This document shows positions 52,003 to 61,487 of a stretch of DNA of 64,000 nt, piece after piece. A program made the translations under genes and the position numbers. The DNA is from Noviherbaspirillum saxi. GTDB taxonomy: Bacteria > Pseudomonadota > Gammaproteobacteria > Burkholderiales > Burkholderiaceae_D. The stretch spans positions 744,001-808,000 of the forward strand of contig NZ_QYUO01000002.1 of assembly GCF_003591035.1 (NCBI RefSeq), given 5' to 3'. Below the pieces are notes generated by a model. The model ran no database searches. It was not told where the DNA came from and saw nothing but the letters and a program-made list of their open reading frames with translations. Every line of letters starts with the position of its first letter. Positions within the stretch are counted from its first letter, which is position 1.

Positions 52003-53094
52003 ATGAATATGATGAAAATAAACATGGTGGTGTTCCTTGTGACGCTGCTTAGTACGTGGGGACGCATTGCCACAGCGGCAGACAATGGGGTGACACCTTT
52101 GATCGATCCGCTGCAACGCCCAGCGCAGATTTCGGCGCAGGCGCAACGAGCGGTGATGCTCGCTGCGGTTCATGCCGGCGATCACCTTGTCGCGGCAGGC
52201 GAAAGGGGAATTATTCTCTGGTCCGCCGATAACGGCGCAAGCTGGACGCAAGCCGTCGTTCCGGTATCGGTCACCCTGACTGCATTGTCATTTCCCACGG
52301 CCGAGCACGGTTGGGCCGTTGGACACGGCGGCGTCGTACTGCACACTAAAAATGGTGGCCGCAGCTGGGAGCGACAGCTTGACGGCCGTGCGCTCGCACA
52401 AATTGAACTGGACTCCGCACGTAGAAAGGGTGATGAAAACCGGATAAAAATGGCGCAACAGTTGGTTGGCCACGGGCCGGACAAGCCTCTATTGGGAGTC
52501 CATTTTTGGGACGAGCGCCGCGGATTTGCGATAGGAGCTTACGGATTGATCGTTGGTACCGAGGACGGCGGGGCGAGCTGGCAGTCCTGGATCGATCGCG
52601 TCGACAATCCGCGCGGCTTGCATTTGAACGCCCTCTATGCGACCCGCTCGGAAGTATATCTGGCCGGCGAGCAGGGAATTATCCTGCGCTCCAGCGACGG
52701 TGCCAAGACGTTCAGGCAGATTTCCTCCCCATACAAGGGAAGCTGGTTCGTCCTCGCCGGCCATGATGGCTATCTGCTGGTAGGTGGATTGCGAGGAAAC
52801 GCCTTCCGGAGCCCGGATGGTGGCGCCACATGGGAGGCGCTGCAGGCCTCCGCTCCCGTCACCTTAACCAGTGCCGTATTAACGAAAGATGGAAAGATCC
52901 TGATTGGCAACCTCGCGGGGATGCTGATGCAAATCTCTGGCAACGGTCTTCGCCTGGCGTCAATTCCCTCGCCAATAGGGCAGCCAATTACCGCCATGGT
53001 GCAAGCAAAGAACGGAAGCTTGCTCGCCGCAACATTCACAGGCTTGAAAAGCCTGGTTCACTCCGACGCCACGGGCGTCGCCTCTGGTCGTTAA
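52003..53094 (+). CDS. YCF48/BNR-type beta-propeller periplasmic protein
   Basis: About 363 aa with an N-terminal signal peptide (INMVVFLVTLLSTWGRIATAA). Repeated propeller blades with BNR/Asp-box-like turns: LWSADNGASWTQ, LHTKNGGRSWERQ, GTEDGGASWQSW, LRSSDGAKTFRQ and RSPDGGATWEAL. Similar to the photosystem II assembly factor YCF48 family, which in heterotrophs accompanies RND/DUF1302 clusters. Probably a periplasmic scaffold or assembly factor for the RND complex. Start uncertain among ATGs at 52003 and 52009. Confidence 0.85.
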   Translation: MNMMKINMVVFLVTLLSTWGRIATAADNGVTPLIDPLQRPAQISAQAQRAVMLAAVHAGDHLVAAGERGIILWSADNGASWTQAVVPVSVTLTALSFPTAEHGWAVGHGGVVLHTKNGGRSWERQLDGRALAQIELDSARRKGDENRIKMAQQLVGHGPDKPLLGVHFWDERRGFAIGAYGLIVGTEDGGASWQSWIDRVDNPRGLHLNALYATRSEVYLAGEQGIILRSSDGAKTFRQISSPYKGSWFVLAGHDGYLLVGGLRGNAFRSPDGGATWEALQASAPVTLTSAVLTKDGKILIGNLAGMLMQISGNGLRLASIPSPIGQPITAMVQAKNGSLLAATFTGLKSLVHSDATGVASGR

Positions 53095-53100
53095 AAAACT

Positions 53101-55557
53101 ATGCATTCTCCTGATCGCTCCACAGCCAATCACGCCGGTGCCCTCGACGATTTCGATCGACACTCCGGGTCCCTGCTGGAACGCGCGCTCTTTAATCACC
53201 GGTTGGTGGTCCTTCTGATCTGTGCAGTACTCACCGCGTTCTTCGGATGGCACGCGACTCGGCTCAAGCTCAACGCCAGCTTTGAGAAGATGATTCCAAC
53301 TGCGCATCCCTACATCGCGAATTACTTGACGTACCGAAGTGAACTCAGCGGTCTTGGCAATGCCGTGCGGCTGGCAGTGGTATCGAAGAGCGGTTCCATT
53401 TACGACGCAAAGTACCTCGACAGACTACAGAGGCTCAACGATGACGTATTCCTGCTTCCCGGCGTAGACCGCGCGTTCATGAAGTCATTGTGGACGCCAT
53501 CCACGCGATGGGTAGGGGTGACAGAAGACGGATTGGAAGGCGGGCCGGTCATTCCCGAAGACTATGACGGTTCTCGGGGGACCATCGAGCGTCTGCAGCG
53601 CAACGTCGAGCGCTCGAATGAGATCGGCCAGCTCGTGGCACGGGACCAGAAGTCAAGCATCATCTATATCCCTTTGCTTAGTACCACTTCTGACGGAAAA
53701 CCACTGGACTACTCCGCTTTGTCGGCGGAACTGGAACTCCTGCGCACCAAGTACAGCGACGACGTCACTGATATTCATATTACGGGATTTGCAAAGATGG
53801 TTGGCGACCTCATCGACGGTCTGCAGCAGATCCTCGCATTCTTTGGCGTTGCATTGGTAATCACCACCGCGATGTTGTATGGATATACACGGTGTGTAAG
53901 AAGCACGGTTCTTGTGGTGCTTTGTTCGCTGGTCGCTGTTGTGTGGCAACTTGGGCTGCTGCCGCTATTGGGATACGAACTCGACCCGTACTCTGTGCTT
54001 GTGCCGTTTCTCATTTTCGCTATTGGAATGAGTCATGGAGCCCAGAAGATGAATGGCATCATGCAGGACATCGGCCGCGGCATGCATCGCGTCGTCGCTG
54101 CGCGTTTTACATTCCGCCGCTTGTTCCTTGCCGGCCTCATGGCCCTGATCTGCGACGCCGTTGGCTTCGCCGTACTAACCATCATCAGCATCAAAGTAAT
54201 TCAGGATCTCGCGCTGATTGCCAGCATCGGTGTCGCCGTATTGATTTTTACCAACCTGATTCTCTTGCCGATCCTGCTGAGCTACCTCGGTGTGAGCAAG
54301 GTTGCCGCGGTCCGAAGCTTGCGAGAAGAGCGGGATGAAGATGCAGGCCTGCAGCAACCCTTGCTGTGGCACGTGTTGAACCTCTTTACGCAGCGTCGCT
54401 GGGCAACTGTTGCCGTGCTGGTGAGTGCCGTCCTTGCAGTAGCAGGATTTGCAATCAGCCTGCATCTGAAAATCGGTGACCTTGATCCTGGCGCACCGGA
54501 ATTGCAGCCCAACAGCCGTTATAACCGGGATGCGGCTTACCTCACCGAACACTATGGCGCCAGTAGCGACGTACTGGCAGTGATGGTGAAAACCCCCGAT
54601 CAAGGATGTTCCAACGTCGATACCCTGATGCGTGTCGATCAACTCGAATGGGAGCTCGGACAGATTCCGGGAGTGGAGGCGACTAATACCCTTGCTCGCC
54701 TGAATCGAGCGGTAAGCATCGGTCTCAATGAAGGAAATCCGAAATGGTATGACCTGATCAACAGCCAAAACATGGCGAACACGATTACTGCCGGAGCCCC
54801 TCGCGGCCTTTACAACGAGACCTGCAGTCTGCTTACAGTGTATGCATACTTGAGCGACCACAAGGCGGACACGTTGGCGCGTGTGGTGGAAGCGGTGGAA
54901 AAATATGCCGCCGTATACGACACCAAGGAGGTGAAGTTCCTTCTGGCAGCAGGCAATGGCGGTATCGAGGCCGCAACGAATATCGTCGTTAAAAAGGCGA
55001 ATAGAGACATGCTTTACTGGGTCTACGGTGCAGTGATCTTGCTGTGTCTTTTAACATTCCGGTCGTGGCGCGCGACGGTCTGTGCTGTCATTCCCCTTGT
55101 TGTGACGTCGATACTCTGCGAAGCATTGATGGTAGCGCTGGGAATCGGCGTGAAAGTGGCGACCTTGCCCGTTATCGCTCTCGGCGTGGGCATCGGGATC
55201 GACTATGCGCTTTACGTGATGAGCATTCTCCTGGCAAGGATGCGCGCCGGAGATTCGCTGTCTGACGCCTACCGTGTGGCGCTGCGCTTCACAGGAAAGG
55301 TAGTGCTTCTGACCGGTATCACGCTGGCAGTTGGCGTGGCGACCTGGTCACTCTCGCCGATCAAGTTTCAGGCAGACATGGGGATCCTCCTCGCCTTTAT
55401 GTTCCTTTGGAATATGGTCGGAGCGCTGGTCTTGCTGCCTGCACTCGCATACTTTCTGCTGGACGGGAAAAAGGATAATTCGCGCATCGCACCTGACGTG
55501 GTGCGGGTCGAGGAAAGCGACAGGGCACAGAGCATGCCAACTGCCAATCTGATGTAA
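53101..55557 (+). CDS. RND/MMPL-family transporter
   Basis: 818 aa inner-membrane RND-superfamily protein, smaller than AcrB-type pumps and similar to HpnN/MMPL lipid exporters. Twelve helices in two halves. Each half has a helix after about residue 40, a periplasmic loop domain, then a bundle (FFGVALVITTAMLYGYTRCVRSTVLVVLCSLVAV, and YWVYGAVILLCLLTFRSWRATVCAVIPLVV). FLIFAIGMSHGAQKMN and ALGVGIGIDYALYVMS are the conserved helix-4/10 type segments. Moves hydrophobic molecules using proton flow in known relatives. It starts 6 bp after the propeller gene. Confidence 0.92.
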   Translation: MHSPDRSTANHAGALDDFDRHSGSLLERALFNHRLVVLLICAVLTAFFGWHATRLKLNASFEKMIPTAHPYIANYLTYRSELSGLGNAVRLAVVSKSGSIYDAKYLDRLQRLNDDVFLLPGVDRAFMKSLWTPSTRWVGVTEDGLEGGPVIPEDYDGSRGTIERLQRNVERSNEIGQLVARDQKSSIIYIPLLSTTSDGKPLDYSALSAELELLRTKYSDDVTDIHITGFAKMVGDLIDGLQQILAFFGVALVITTAMLYGYTRCVRSTVLVVLCSLVAVVWQLGLLPLLGYELDPYSVLVPFLIFAIGMSHGAQKMNGIMQDIGRGMHRVVAARFTFRRLFLAGLMALICDAVGFAVLTIISIKVIQDLALIASIGVAVLIFTNLILLPILLSYLGVSKVAAVRSLREERDEDAGLQQPLLWHVLNLFTQRRWATVAVLVSAVLAVAGFAISLHLKIGDLDPGAPELQPNSRYNRDAAYLTEHYGASSDVLAVMVKTPDQGCSNVDTLMRVDQLEWELGQIPGVEATNTLARLNRAVSIGLNEGNPKWYDLINSQNMANTITAGAPRGLYNETCSLLTVYAYLSDHKADTLARVVEAVEKYAAVYDTKEVKFLLAAGNGGIEAATNIVVKKANRDMLYWVYGAVILLCLLTFRSWRATVCAVIPLVVTSILCEALMVALGIGVKVATLPVIALGVGIGIDYALYVMSILLARMRAGDSLSDAYRVALRFTGKVVLLTGITLAVGVATWSLSPIKFQADMGILLAFMFLWNMVGALVLLPALAYFLLDGKKDNSRIAPDVVRVEESDRAQSMPTANLM

Positions 55558-55648
55558 CTCATACATGTTACGGCAACGTCGGAACCATTTTTTGAGACCG
55601 ACGCCAGCTACGACATGGACGATTAAGTCCCGGTAAAAAGGAGGAGAC

Positions 55649-57391
55649 GTGATTGCTACATTTGACCGGCTGAGAATTGCCACGCGCCTGCGGCTAGGCC
55701 TTGCTGTCATGGTTTTGATGCTCGTTCTGGTATCGCTCCTTGGCATAGCGCGGATGGCCGAAAATCAGAAGCGAATGGAGGAAATCACGCAGGTTAACGG
55801 TGCCAAGTCAAAGCTGGCAATCGACATGCGCGATTCCGTATACGAACGAATGGTTTCATTAAGAAATATTGCGCTGGTCAGCTCGATGGCCGAAATGCAG
55901 CCAGAAATGGAACGGATCAAAGCGCAAGAGGAAATTTATCGAGCAGCACAACAGCGCCTTTCGGAGGCTCTGCGGAATCGGAACGGGACCGATACTCAGG
56001 AAAGCGCCATGCTCAAGAGAATTCAAGCGGTGGAAGCGCAAGCGCTGCCATTGATCACGAAAGCCGCAGAACTCGCCATGGCGTCGCAGGCCGACCAGTT
56101 CTATTCCTTGCTCATGACGGATCTACTTCCCGTGCAGACCCAATGGATGGCAACGCTGGGCGACCTCGTCCTGCTCGAAGATCGATTGAGTGACCAGGCA
56201 ACATCGGACGCCAAAGCTGCGTATGAGAGCGCCCGGATATTCATGGTGCTCATGGGCGTCGCGTCGATTCTGGTCGCGGTGGTCGTGTCTGTTGTGTTAT
56301 CCCGGAGCATGGTACGGCAACTCGGCGGCGAGCTGAGCTATGCAATGTCAATCGCGGAAAGAATCGCAGCTGGGGACCTGTCAATTGAGGTCAATACAGC
56401 GTCCAACGACCGCTCGAGCCTTTTAGCCGCGATGAAAGCGATGCGCGACAGTCTTGTTCAGATTATCAGTAATGTGCGTCAGAACGCTAACACCATTCTG
56501 ATCGAATCGGGTGAAATCGCTGCGGGCAACATTGATCTTTCCGCTCGAACCGAAGATCAGGCTCGCGCGCTGCAGGAGACATCATCCTTGATGCATGATC
56601 TGACCCGCGCGGTCGCACATAACGCGGAGAATGCTGGCCTTGCCAACCAGATGGTCAGTGCTGCTGCCAGGTCCGCAATACAGGGCGGGCAAGTGGTTGC
56701 GGAAGTGGTGACGACCATGGCCGCCATCAACGAAGCCGCAAAAAGAATCAGCGACATTGTCGGGGTTATCGACGGTATCGCGTTTCAGACAAACATTTTG
56801 GCATTGAACGCTGCTGTGGAGGCCGCGCGCGCTGGAGAGCAGGGTCGGGGATTTGCCGTCGTGGCTTCCGAAGTGCGCGCACTGGCTCAACGCTCGGCCA
56901 GCGCAGCGCGGGAAATCAAGGAGTTGATTGGCGACTCGGTGTGGAAAATGGGTCTCGGCGCGCAGCTCGCCGACCAAGCTGGGGCAACCATGGAGCAAGT
57001 CGTTGTGGGAGTCAGGCGGGCCGCTGACCTTATGACTGACATTAGCGCAGCAAGCAAGGCGCAAAGCAGTGACATCGCCCATGTCAGCGATGCCGTTTCG
57101 AAGATGGAACACATGACGCAGCAAAACGCTGCGCTGGTGGAACAAGCAGCGGGCGCAGCAGAAAGCCTGAAGGAAAAGGCGGTCGGGCTTGCGCATTCGG
57201 TCAGTGTGTTTAGAACCGGCCATGAAAAGGACGCCGTGAATCCGGTCCAGTCCGGTTTCGCTGCAGAGGCAGACTTCGAAAATGTTGGAGCGGTAAAGCA
57301 GGTGCACTATCTCGCTATCCAACCGCGAGGCAAGCATTCACAAAAGGCGCCGGCACGGTCCGAAAACGCCAGGCGCATCGCGCGATCTTGA
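55649..57391 (+). CDS. methyl-accepting chemotaxis protein
   Basis: 580 aa from a GTG at 55649 (AGGAGG 6 nt upstream). First helix [21 protein letters not shown], a four-helix-bundle periplasmic ligand domain (about 35-190), second helix [21 protein letters not shown], then HAMP. The cytoplasmic signalling domain has the hairpin tip [49 protein letters not shown]. No obvious CheR/CheB pentapeptide at the C-terminus. Follows the RND gene by 91 bp, suggesting chemotaxis toward the compound handled by this operon (inference). Confidence 0.95.
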   Translation: MIATFDRLRIATRLRLGLAVMVLMLVLVSLLGIARMAENQKRMEEITQVNGAKSKLAIDMRDSVYERMVSLRNIALVSSMAEMQPEMERIKAQEEIYRAAQQRLSEALRNRNGTDTQESAMLKRIQAVEAQALPLITKAAELAMASQADQFYSLLMTDLLPVQTQWMATLGDLVLLEDRLSDQATSDAKAAYESARIFMVLMGVASILVAVVVSVVLSRSMVRQLGGELSYAMSIAERIAAGDLSIEVNTASNDRSSLLAAMKAMRDSLVQIISNVRQNANTILIESGEIAAGNIDLSARTEDQARALQETSSLMHDLTRAVAHNAENAGLANQMVSAAARSAIQGGQVVAEVVTTMAAINEAAKRISDIVGVIDGIAFQTNILALNAAVEAARAGEQGRGFAVVASEVRALAQRSASAAREIKELIGDSVWKMGLGAQLADQAGATMEQVVVGVRRAADLMTDISAASKAQSSDIAHVSDAVSKMEHMTQQNAALVEQAAGAAESLKEKAVGLAHSVSVFRTGHEKDAVNPVQSGFAAEADFENVGAVKQVHYLAIQPRGKHSQKAPARSENARRIARS

Positions 57392-57599
57392 TCCGTATCG
57401 TTCCGGAATAGCCTGTCGAGGCGCACCAGCCTATCCATTTTTCTAGCCGCTGACAGCGCGACGGACAGCTTGTATCACATCAGAAGTCCAAACAAAGCTC
57501 GGGAGACAAGGATGAAGTTGCTTTCTTATGAGATACGCATCTTCCCATTGCATATGGTCCCCGGTCGGGATCGACCGGCTGCCGGCTGTTTCTCAAGGC

Positions 57600-58589
57600 T
57601 TAACCACGCTGCACTCGCGGCGCGGTTTCAGTATTAAAGCGTGCACTTGCCTGAATAATGCGCTCCTTGAGCCACTGATGCGTAGGCAGTGTATTGCTGC
57701 GGCGATGCCAGCTCATATAGACGACGACCTCCGGGATTGCGATGGGCAGCGGTTGTGTGCCGATCGATCCCCTGCTGGCAGGTGCAGTGGCAAAGCGCGC
57801 TGGAAGTGCCGCAATCAGGTCAGTATCGCTGAGTATCTTTGTCACCACCGAGAACTGGTTGACCGAAAGGGAGATGTTGCGCTGTTGGCCAAGATTCGCC
57901 AGTGTCTCGTCGATGATGTTCGGTACCTCCTCGTCTCCGGACTCATTGATCGCAATTTGCGGCGCACGGCAGAATGTTTCCAATGAAATCGTCGATTGAA
58001 GCAGAGGATGTCCTTGTCTCGCAGCAATGACAAACGAATCAGACCAAAGCGGCATGGTCTGGACCACCGTGGTGCGCGGTGGTTCGATACTGATCGCAAA
58101 GTCTACTTCGCCCCGCATCAAGCGCGGGGCCGCGAGTACGGGGTCATGCGGAACAAAGAAGAGTTTGATATGTGGTGCGGCCGCTTGCACGCTGCTGTAC
58201 AAGGTAGGAGCCAGGAGCGCCACCGTAATGTCAGCCATCGCGATTCTGAACGTTTGAACGGCGTTCGCGGCATCAAAAAACTGGGGCTGCACTGAACTGC
58301 GCAGTTCCTGGAGAGCACGATGAACGGAGGGCCATATCGCAATTGCGCGAGGCGTGGGATTGACCCCGCGCGCGGCTTTTACAAACAGCTGATCCTGGAA
58401 CTGGAGGCGCAGGCGGTTCAATGCATTGCTCACAGCTGACTGCGTCATTTCCAGGCGTTCCGCTGCGCGTGTCACGTGCCGTTCGGTCATGACCACATCG
58501 AACACGTTCAGCAGGTTTAGATCAACATTTCCTCGTGCGTGGGGTGGTAATGAGGGCGACTGGTCGCGCTTGTCCTGCCTGGTCACCAT
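57600..58589 (-). CDS. LysR-family transcriptional regulator, NodD/NahR-like
   Basis: 329 aa. The ATG at 58589 has GGAG 7 nt upstream and is preferred to 58607. wHTH VDLNLLNVFDVVMTERHVTRAAERLEMTQSAVSNALNRLRLQFQDQLFVKAARGVNPT, the pattern of NodD/NahR/LinR-type regulators that respond to aromatic compounds. Effector domain with FRIAMADITVALLAPTLY, RGEVDFAISIEPPRTT. Divergent from the flavin hydroxylase operon at 58704, with the shared 18-bp element between them. Probably activates ring hydroxylation and meta-cleavage, perhaps also the 48841 operon. Confidence 0.92.
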   Translation of the reverse strand: MVTRQDKRDQSPSLPPHARGNVDLNLLNVFDVVMTERHVTRAAERLEMTQSAVSNALNRLRLQFQDQLFVKAARGVNPTPRAIAIWPSVHRALQELRSSVQPQFFDAANAVQTFRIAMADITVALLAPTLYSSVQAAAPHIKLFFVPHDPVLAAPRLMRGEVDFAISIEPPRTTVVQTMPLWSDSFVIAARQGHPLLQSTISLETFCRAPQIAINESGDEEVPNIIDETLANLGQQRNISLSVNQFSVVTKILSDTDLIAALPARFATAPASRGSIGTQPLPIAIPEVVVYMSWHRRSNTLPTHQWLKERIIQASARFNTETAPRVQRG

Positions 58590-58610
58590 GCTCGTCTCCG
58601 TAATCATTTA

Positions 58611-58628
58611 AGGTGATGACAATTATAC
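58611..58628 (+). promoter_or_regulatory. 18-bp site shared with 48539-48556 (copy 2)
   Basis: AGGTGATGACAATTATAC sits in the 114-bp divergent gap between the LysR gene and the flavin hydroxylase gene, overlapping the dyad ATCATTTAAGGTGAT (58603-58617). Its position is right for a LysR-type recognition site. The exact copy 10 kb away before the RND operon argues for one regulon. Confidence 0.65.
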
Positions 58629-58703
58629 AGTTAAGTAAATTGTTAAATGACGAGAGGCCACCTACTATGTTTCTATTCCATAAGATCCAATGAAGGAGAA
58701 GGT

Positions 58704-60299
58704 GTGATAAGTGAACTTTACGATGTGATTGTCGTTGGCTATGGGCCCGGCGGAGAGGTAGCGGTTTCCACGCTCGGCGCGGCAGGTGTCAGGGTGCTGG
58801 TTGTGGAACGGTGGCCGCAACCGTACCCATTGCCACGGCTAACCACCTTGTGCGGCGAGTGCTGCAGGGTGATCCAGGCCACAGGCAAGAATGTCGAGGC
58901 CGCCTTTAGTCATACTCTGGTGTCTGACTCCTGCAATTTTGTAGATGCCGACGGTGAACCGGTGTTGACCGTGCCTTACTCCGGCAAGCTGGGGGGCTGG
59001 CCAAGTCGCGTCTCGATGTTCCAGCCCGATATCGAGAAGGCAATTGCCGAGAAGGTGGAAGCAATGCCAAACGTGACCTTGCTCCGTGGATGGGAAGCGA
59101 CGGAAATGTGGCAGGAATCTGATGAGGTCCACCTAATCGTTTCACCGTCCGGACGTGCAGAGGGAAGTACTTCGGGGCCACGCACGGTGCGAGCGAAGTA
59201 CTTGGTCGGCGCGGATGGTACCCGGAGCTCAGTCCGGCAAATGGCATGCATTCCGATGGACGATTATGGCCTGCATGAGCGCTGGCTCAACTTCGATGCG
59301 GAACTGGTCCGCCCGCTACCTGAAAAGTTCATGACACTCCGCATCTTCATGGACCCGGAACGTCCTCACATGTACATGCCGATCGGTAAGCGCGGGCTTC
59401 GCATGGAATTCCGCGTAATGGAGGGGGAAACAGACGAATGGGCCACGACGCCGGCGGTCACGGACGAGTTCATGTTGAAGAAGTACGGGCTAACCGCGGC
59501 GGATGTTCGCATTATGCGCCGGGTCGTCTATCACTACCGTACCCGCCTGGCTAGCAAGTGGAGTCACGGGCGAGTATTTTTGGTTGGTGACGCCGCACAT
59601 ACCATGCCACCCTATATGGGACAAGGTGCGGCTGCGGCCATTCGTGACGGCCGCAATCTCGCCTGGAAACTTGTTGAGGTGCTGTCGGGCCGTAGCGACC
59701 AGGCATTGCTGAACGAATACCAGGTGGAGCGCGAGCCTCACATAACGACAATTCAGAATGCCTCCAGTGCACTTTCCAACGTCGTCAATGTCACGGACCC
59801 AGTGAAGGCGGCGGCGCGCAACAATGGAATGCGCGAAGAAGGCGTCGCGAAGCCACCGCAACTGCCAAACTTGACCAGTGGGGCATTATTTCGTTCCGCA
59901 GATGGCGGCACACCGGCGCCGGCCGGCCACTTTACCCCGCAGGGAACATTGCGTCGCAACGGAGCAGTAGCCATGGGAGACGACATCCTGGGAGACCGGT
60001 TCCAACTCTGGACCCGGCGCGATCCGGGGCAATTCATGGGAGTCGGAGAACTGGTATGGCTCAAACAGCTTGGATGCACAATTGCCGTTTTCGAGGACGC
60101 GACATCGCGTGACGCCGTAGTTGACGTTGAGGGGGTTTATCGAGAGTTTATGGATCACCATCGCGTCGATGTGATGCTGCTCCGTCCGGATTTCTACGCA
60201 TTCGGTGGTGTGAATGAGCGCGATGCCAACGAAATGGTGCGGCAACTTGCGGAACGCCTCTATAGCAAGACGAGCCCGCGTTCCGCAGCAGGAGGCTGA
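58704..60299 (+). CDS. FAD-dependent aromatic monooxygenase (MhpA/PHBH-like)
   Basis: About 531 aa from GTG 58704 (GGAG 5-8 nt upstream). Class A flavoprotein hydroxylase: YDVIVVGYGPGGEVAVSTLGAAGVRVLVVER (FAD Rossmann, GxGxxG-type), YLVGADGTRSSVRQ (DG motif) and FLVGDAAHTMPPYMGQGAAAAIRDGRNLAWKL (GD motif), then a thioredoxin-like C-terminal region. The enzyme hydroxylates a phenolic ring with NAD(P)H and O2 to give a catechol. The next gene overlaps its stop (TGATG), so the product is passed to the ring-cleavage enzyme. Exact substrate unknown; similar enzymes act on 3-hydroxyphenylpropionate and related acids. Confidence 0.92.
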   Translation: MISELYDVIVVGYGPGGEVAVSTLGAAGVRVLVVERWPQPYPLPRLTTLCGECCRVIQATGKNVEAAFSHTLVSDSCNFVDADGEPVLTVPYSGKLGGWPSRVSMFQPDIEKAIAEKVEAMPNVTLLRGWEATEMWQESDEVHLIVSPSGRAEGSTSGPRTVRAKYLVGADGTRSSVRQMACIPMDDYGLHERWLNFDAELVRPLPEKFMTLRIFMDPERPHMYMPIGKRGLRMEFRVMEGETDEWATTPAVTDEFMLKKYGLTAADVRIMRRVVYHYRTRLASKWSHGRVFLVGDAAHTMPPYMGQGAAAAIRDGRNLAWKLVEVLSGRSDQALLNEYQVEREPHITTIQNASSALSNVVNVTDPVKAAARNNGMREEGVAKPPQLPNLTSGALFRSADGGTPAPAGHFTPQGTLRRNGAVAMGDDILGDRFQLWTRRDPGQFMGVGELVWLKQLGCTIAVFEDATSRDAVVDVEGVYREFMDHHRVDVMLLRPDFYAFGGVNERDANEMVRQLAERLYSKTSPRSAAGG

Positions 60300-60301
60300 T
60301 G

Positions 60302-61468
60302 ATGGCGTACAACGTAGAGGGAATTCTCCTTGATCGGCCTTTCCGGATTCGCCGCATCGGCCATTTTGGCCACCACACACATGACATTAGCGCCACAGTC
60401 GATTTCACGGCGTCCAAGCTCGGACTGTTACCAAGTGACCAGCACGATTTTCATCGTCGCTTTCCGGAATTGGGAAAGACCGATGCTACCGGGTGGTTCT
60501 TCCGTTGCGCTTCGGATCATCATTGCCTGGTCGTAGCCAGTCACAAGTTGCTGGCAACGATGGAACCGGCGCGTACCGGTGAAATAGTGAATCAATTGTC
60601 CTGGCAAATTGGAAGCCTGCAGGAAGTCGTTGACGCTATCGAATATCTGGACAAGAACGCCAAGTTGCGCAGGGTGGGGCGGGACGCGCCTGGATCCAAC
60701 TACCACGCCTATGCCTATGATCCGGACGGATACGTCAACGAAGTTTATTACGGCATGGAGCAGATCGGATGGGATGGCTGCAGCAAACCCGACACGATGT
60801 ATCACCAGGCGCTGAAAACGTGTCCGGAACTTCCCCGTCAACCGGAGTATTTAGAAGTCGACGATTCCCATACGCGTAACGAGCATTTAAACGGTTTCCG
60901 TTGGAGAGAATCTCGCCCTGCAAGCTATCCGGTCGCAGGAATTCTCATGCCGCAACCGTTCAAACTGACGCATCTTGGTCGAATCACCTTGTTCGTTTCC
61001 GACTTGCCAACGTCTCTCGATTTTTACTGCAATGTAATGGGATTAAAAGTCACCGAGCGACTGAAGGTCAGGGGACATGAGTGCGCGTATCTGCGCGCTG
61101 ATAACGAGCACCACACGCTGGCACTGTATCCGAATGCCTTGCGAGACATCCTCGGTTTTTCGGCCAGTTATGGCATGGCGGTGGCTACCTATGAGCAGCT
61201 CAAGGCGGCGCGCCGTTTCCTGCAGGAGCAGGGGCTGCGTATCCTGAACGTACCCGCGGAACTGTCTCCCGGTGTCCGTTACGGGTTCTGGGTGCAAGGC
61301 CCGGACCCGGTGGCTGTGCACATCTATTACGGCATGGACCGGATCGGTCGCGACGGCATCGCACCTCAGCCAACGACGCTTCCGTTGTCCGCCAGCGATT
61401 GGCCGGAGACCATCGTACACGGTGGCCCTGCATGGTACGACCCTGCATTCCTCGGCCCCTGGGCCTGA
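60302..61468 (+). CDS. VOC-superfamily extradiol ring-cleavage dioxygenase
   Basis: 388 aa with two vicinal-oxygen-chelate modules. Module 1 keeps a full ligand set: His21 in IGHFGHHTHD, His74 in SDHHCLVV and Glu147 in DGYVNEVYYGM. Module 2 has HLGRITLFVSDLPTSLDFY and NEHHTLALYP, but the Glu position reads VAVHIYYGM (His). In classical two-domain catechol 2,3-dioxygenases the metal sits in the C-terminal module, so this arrangement is unusual. ATGs at 60299 and 60302; the second has AGGAGG at better distance. Predicted meta-cleavage of the catechol made by the preceding hydroxylase. Confidence 0.87.
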   Translation: MAYNVEGILLDRPFRIRRIGHFGHHTHDISATVDFTASKLGLLPSDQHDFHRRFPELGKTDATGWFFRCASDHHCLVVASHKLLATMEPARTGEIVNQLSWQIGSLQEVVDAIEYLDKNAKLRRVGRDAPGSNYHAYAYDPDGYVNEVYYGMEQIGWDGCSKPDTMYHQALKTCPELPRQPEYLEVDDSHTRNEHLNGFRWRESRPASYPVAGILMPQPFKLTHLGRITLFVSDLPTSLDFYCNVMGLKVTERLKVRGHECAYLRADNEHHTLALYPNALRDILGFSASYGMAVATYEQLKAARRFLQEQGLRILNVPAELSPGVRYGFWVQGPDPVAVHIYYGMDRIGRDGIAPQPTTLPLSASDWPETIVHGGPAWYDPAFLGPWA

Positions 61469-61487
61469 TTTTTTCTTGGGATTTCTT

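Noticed and set aside
50946..52085. Minus-strand ORF of 379 codons across the DUF1329 gene end
   Set aside because: Antisense to DUF1329 and the propeller gene, no ribosome site or motif.
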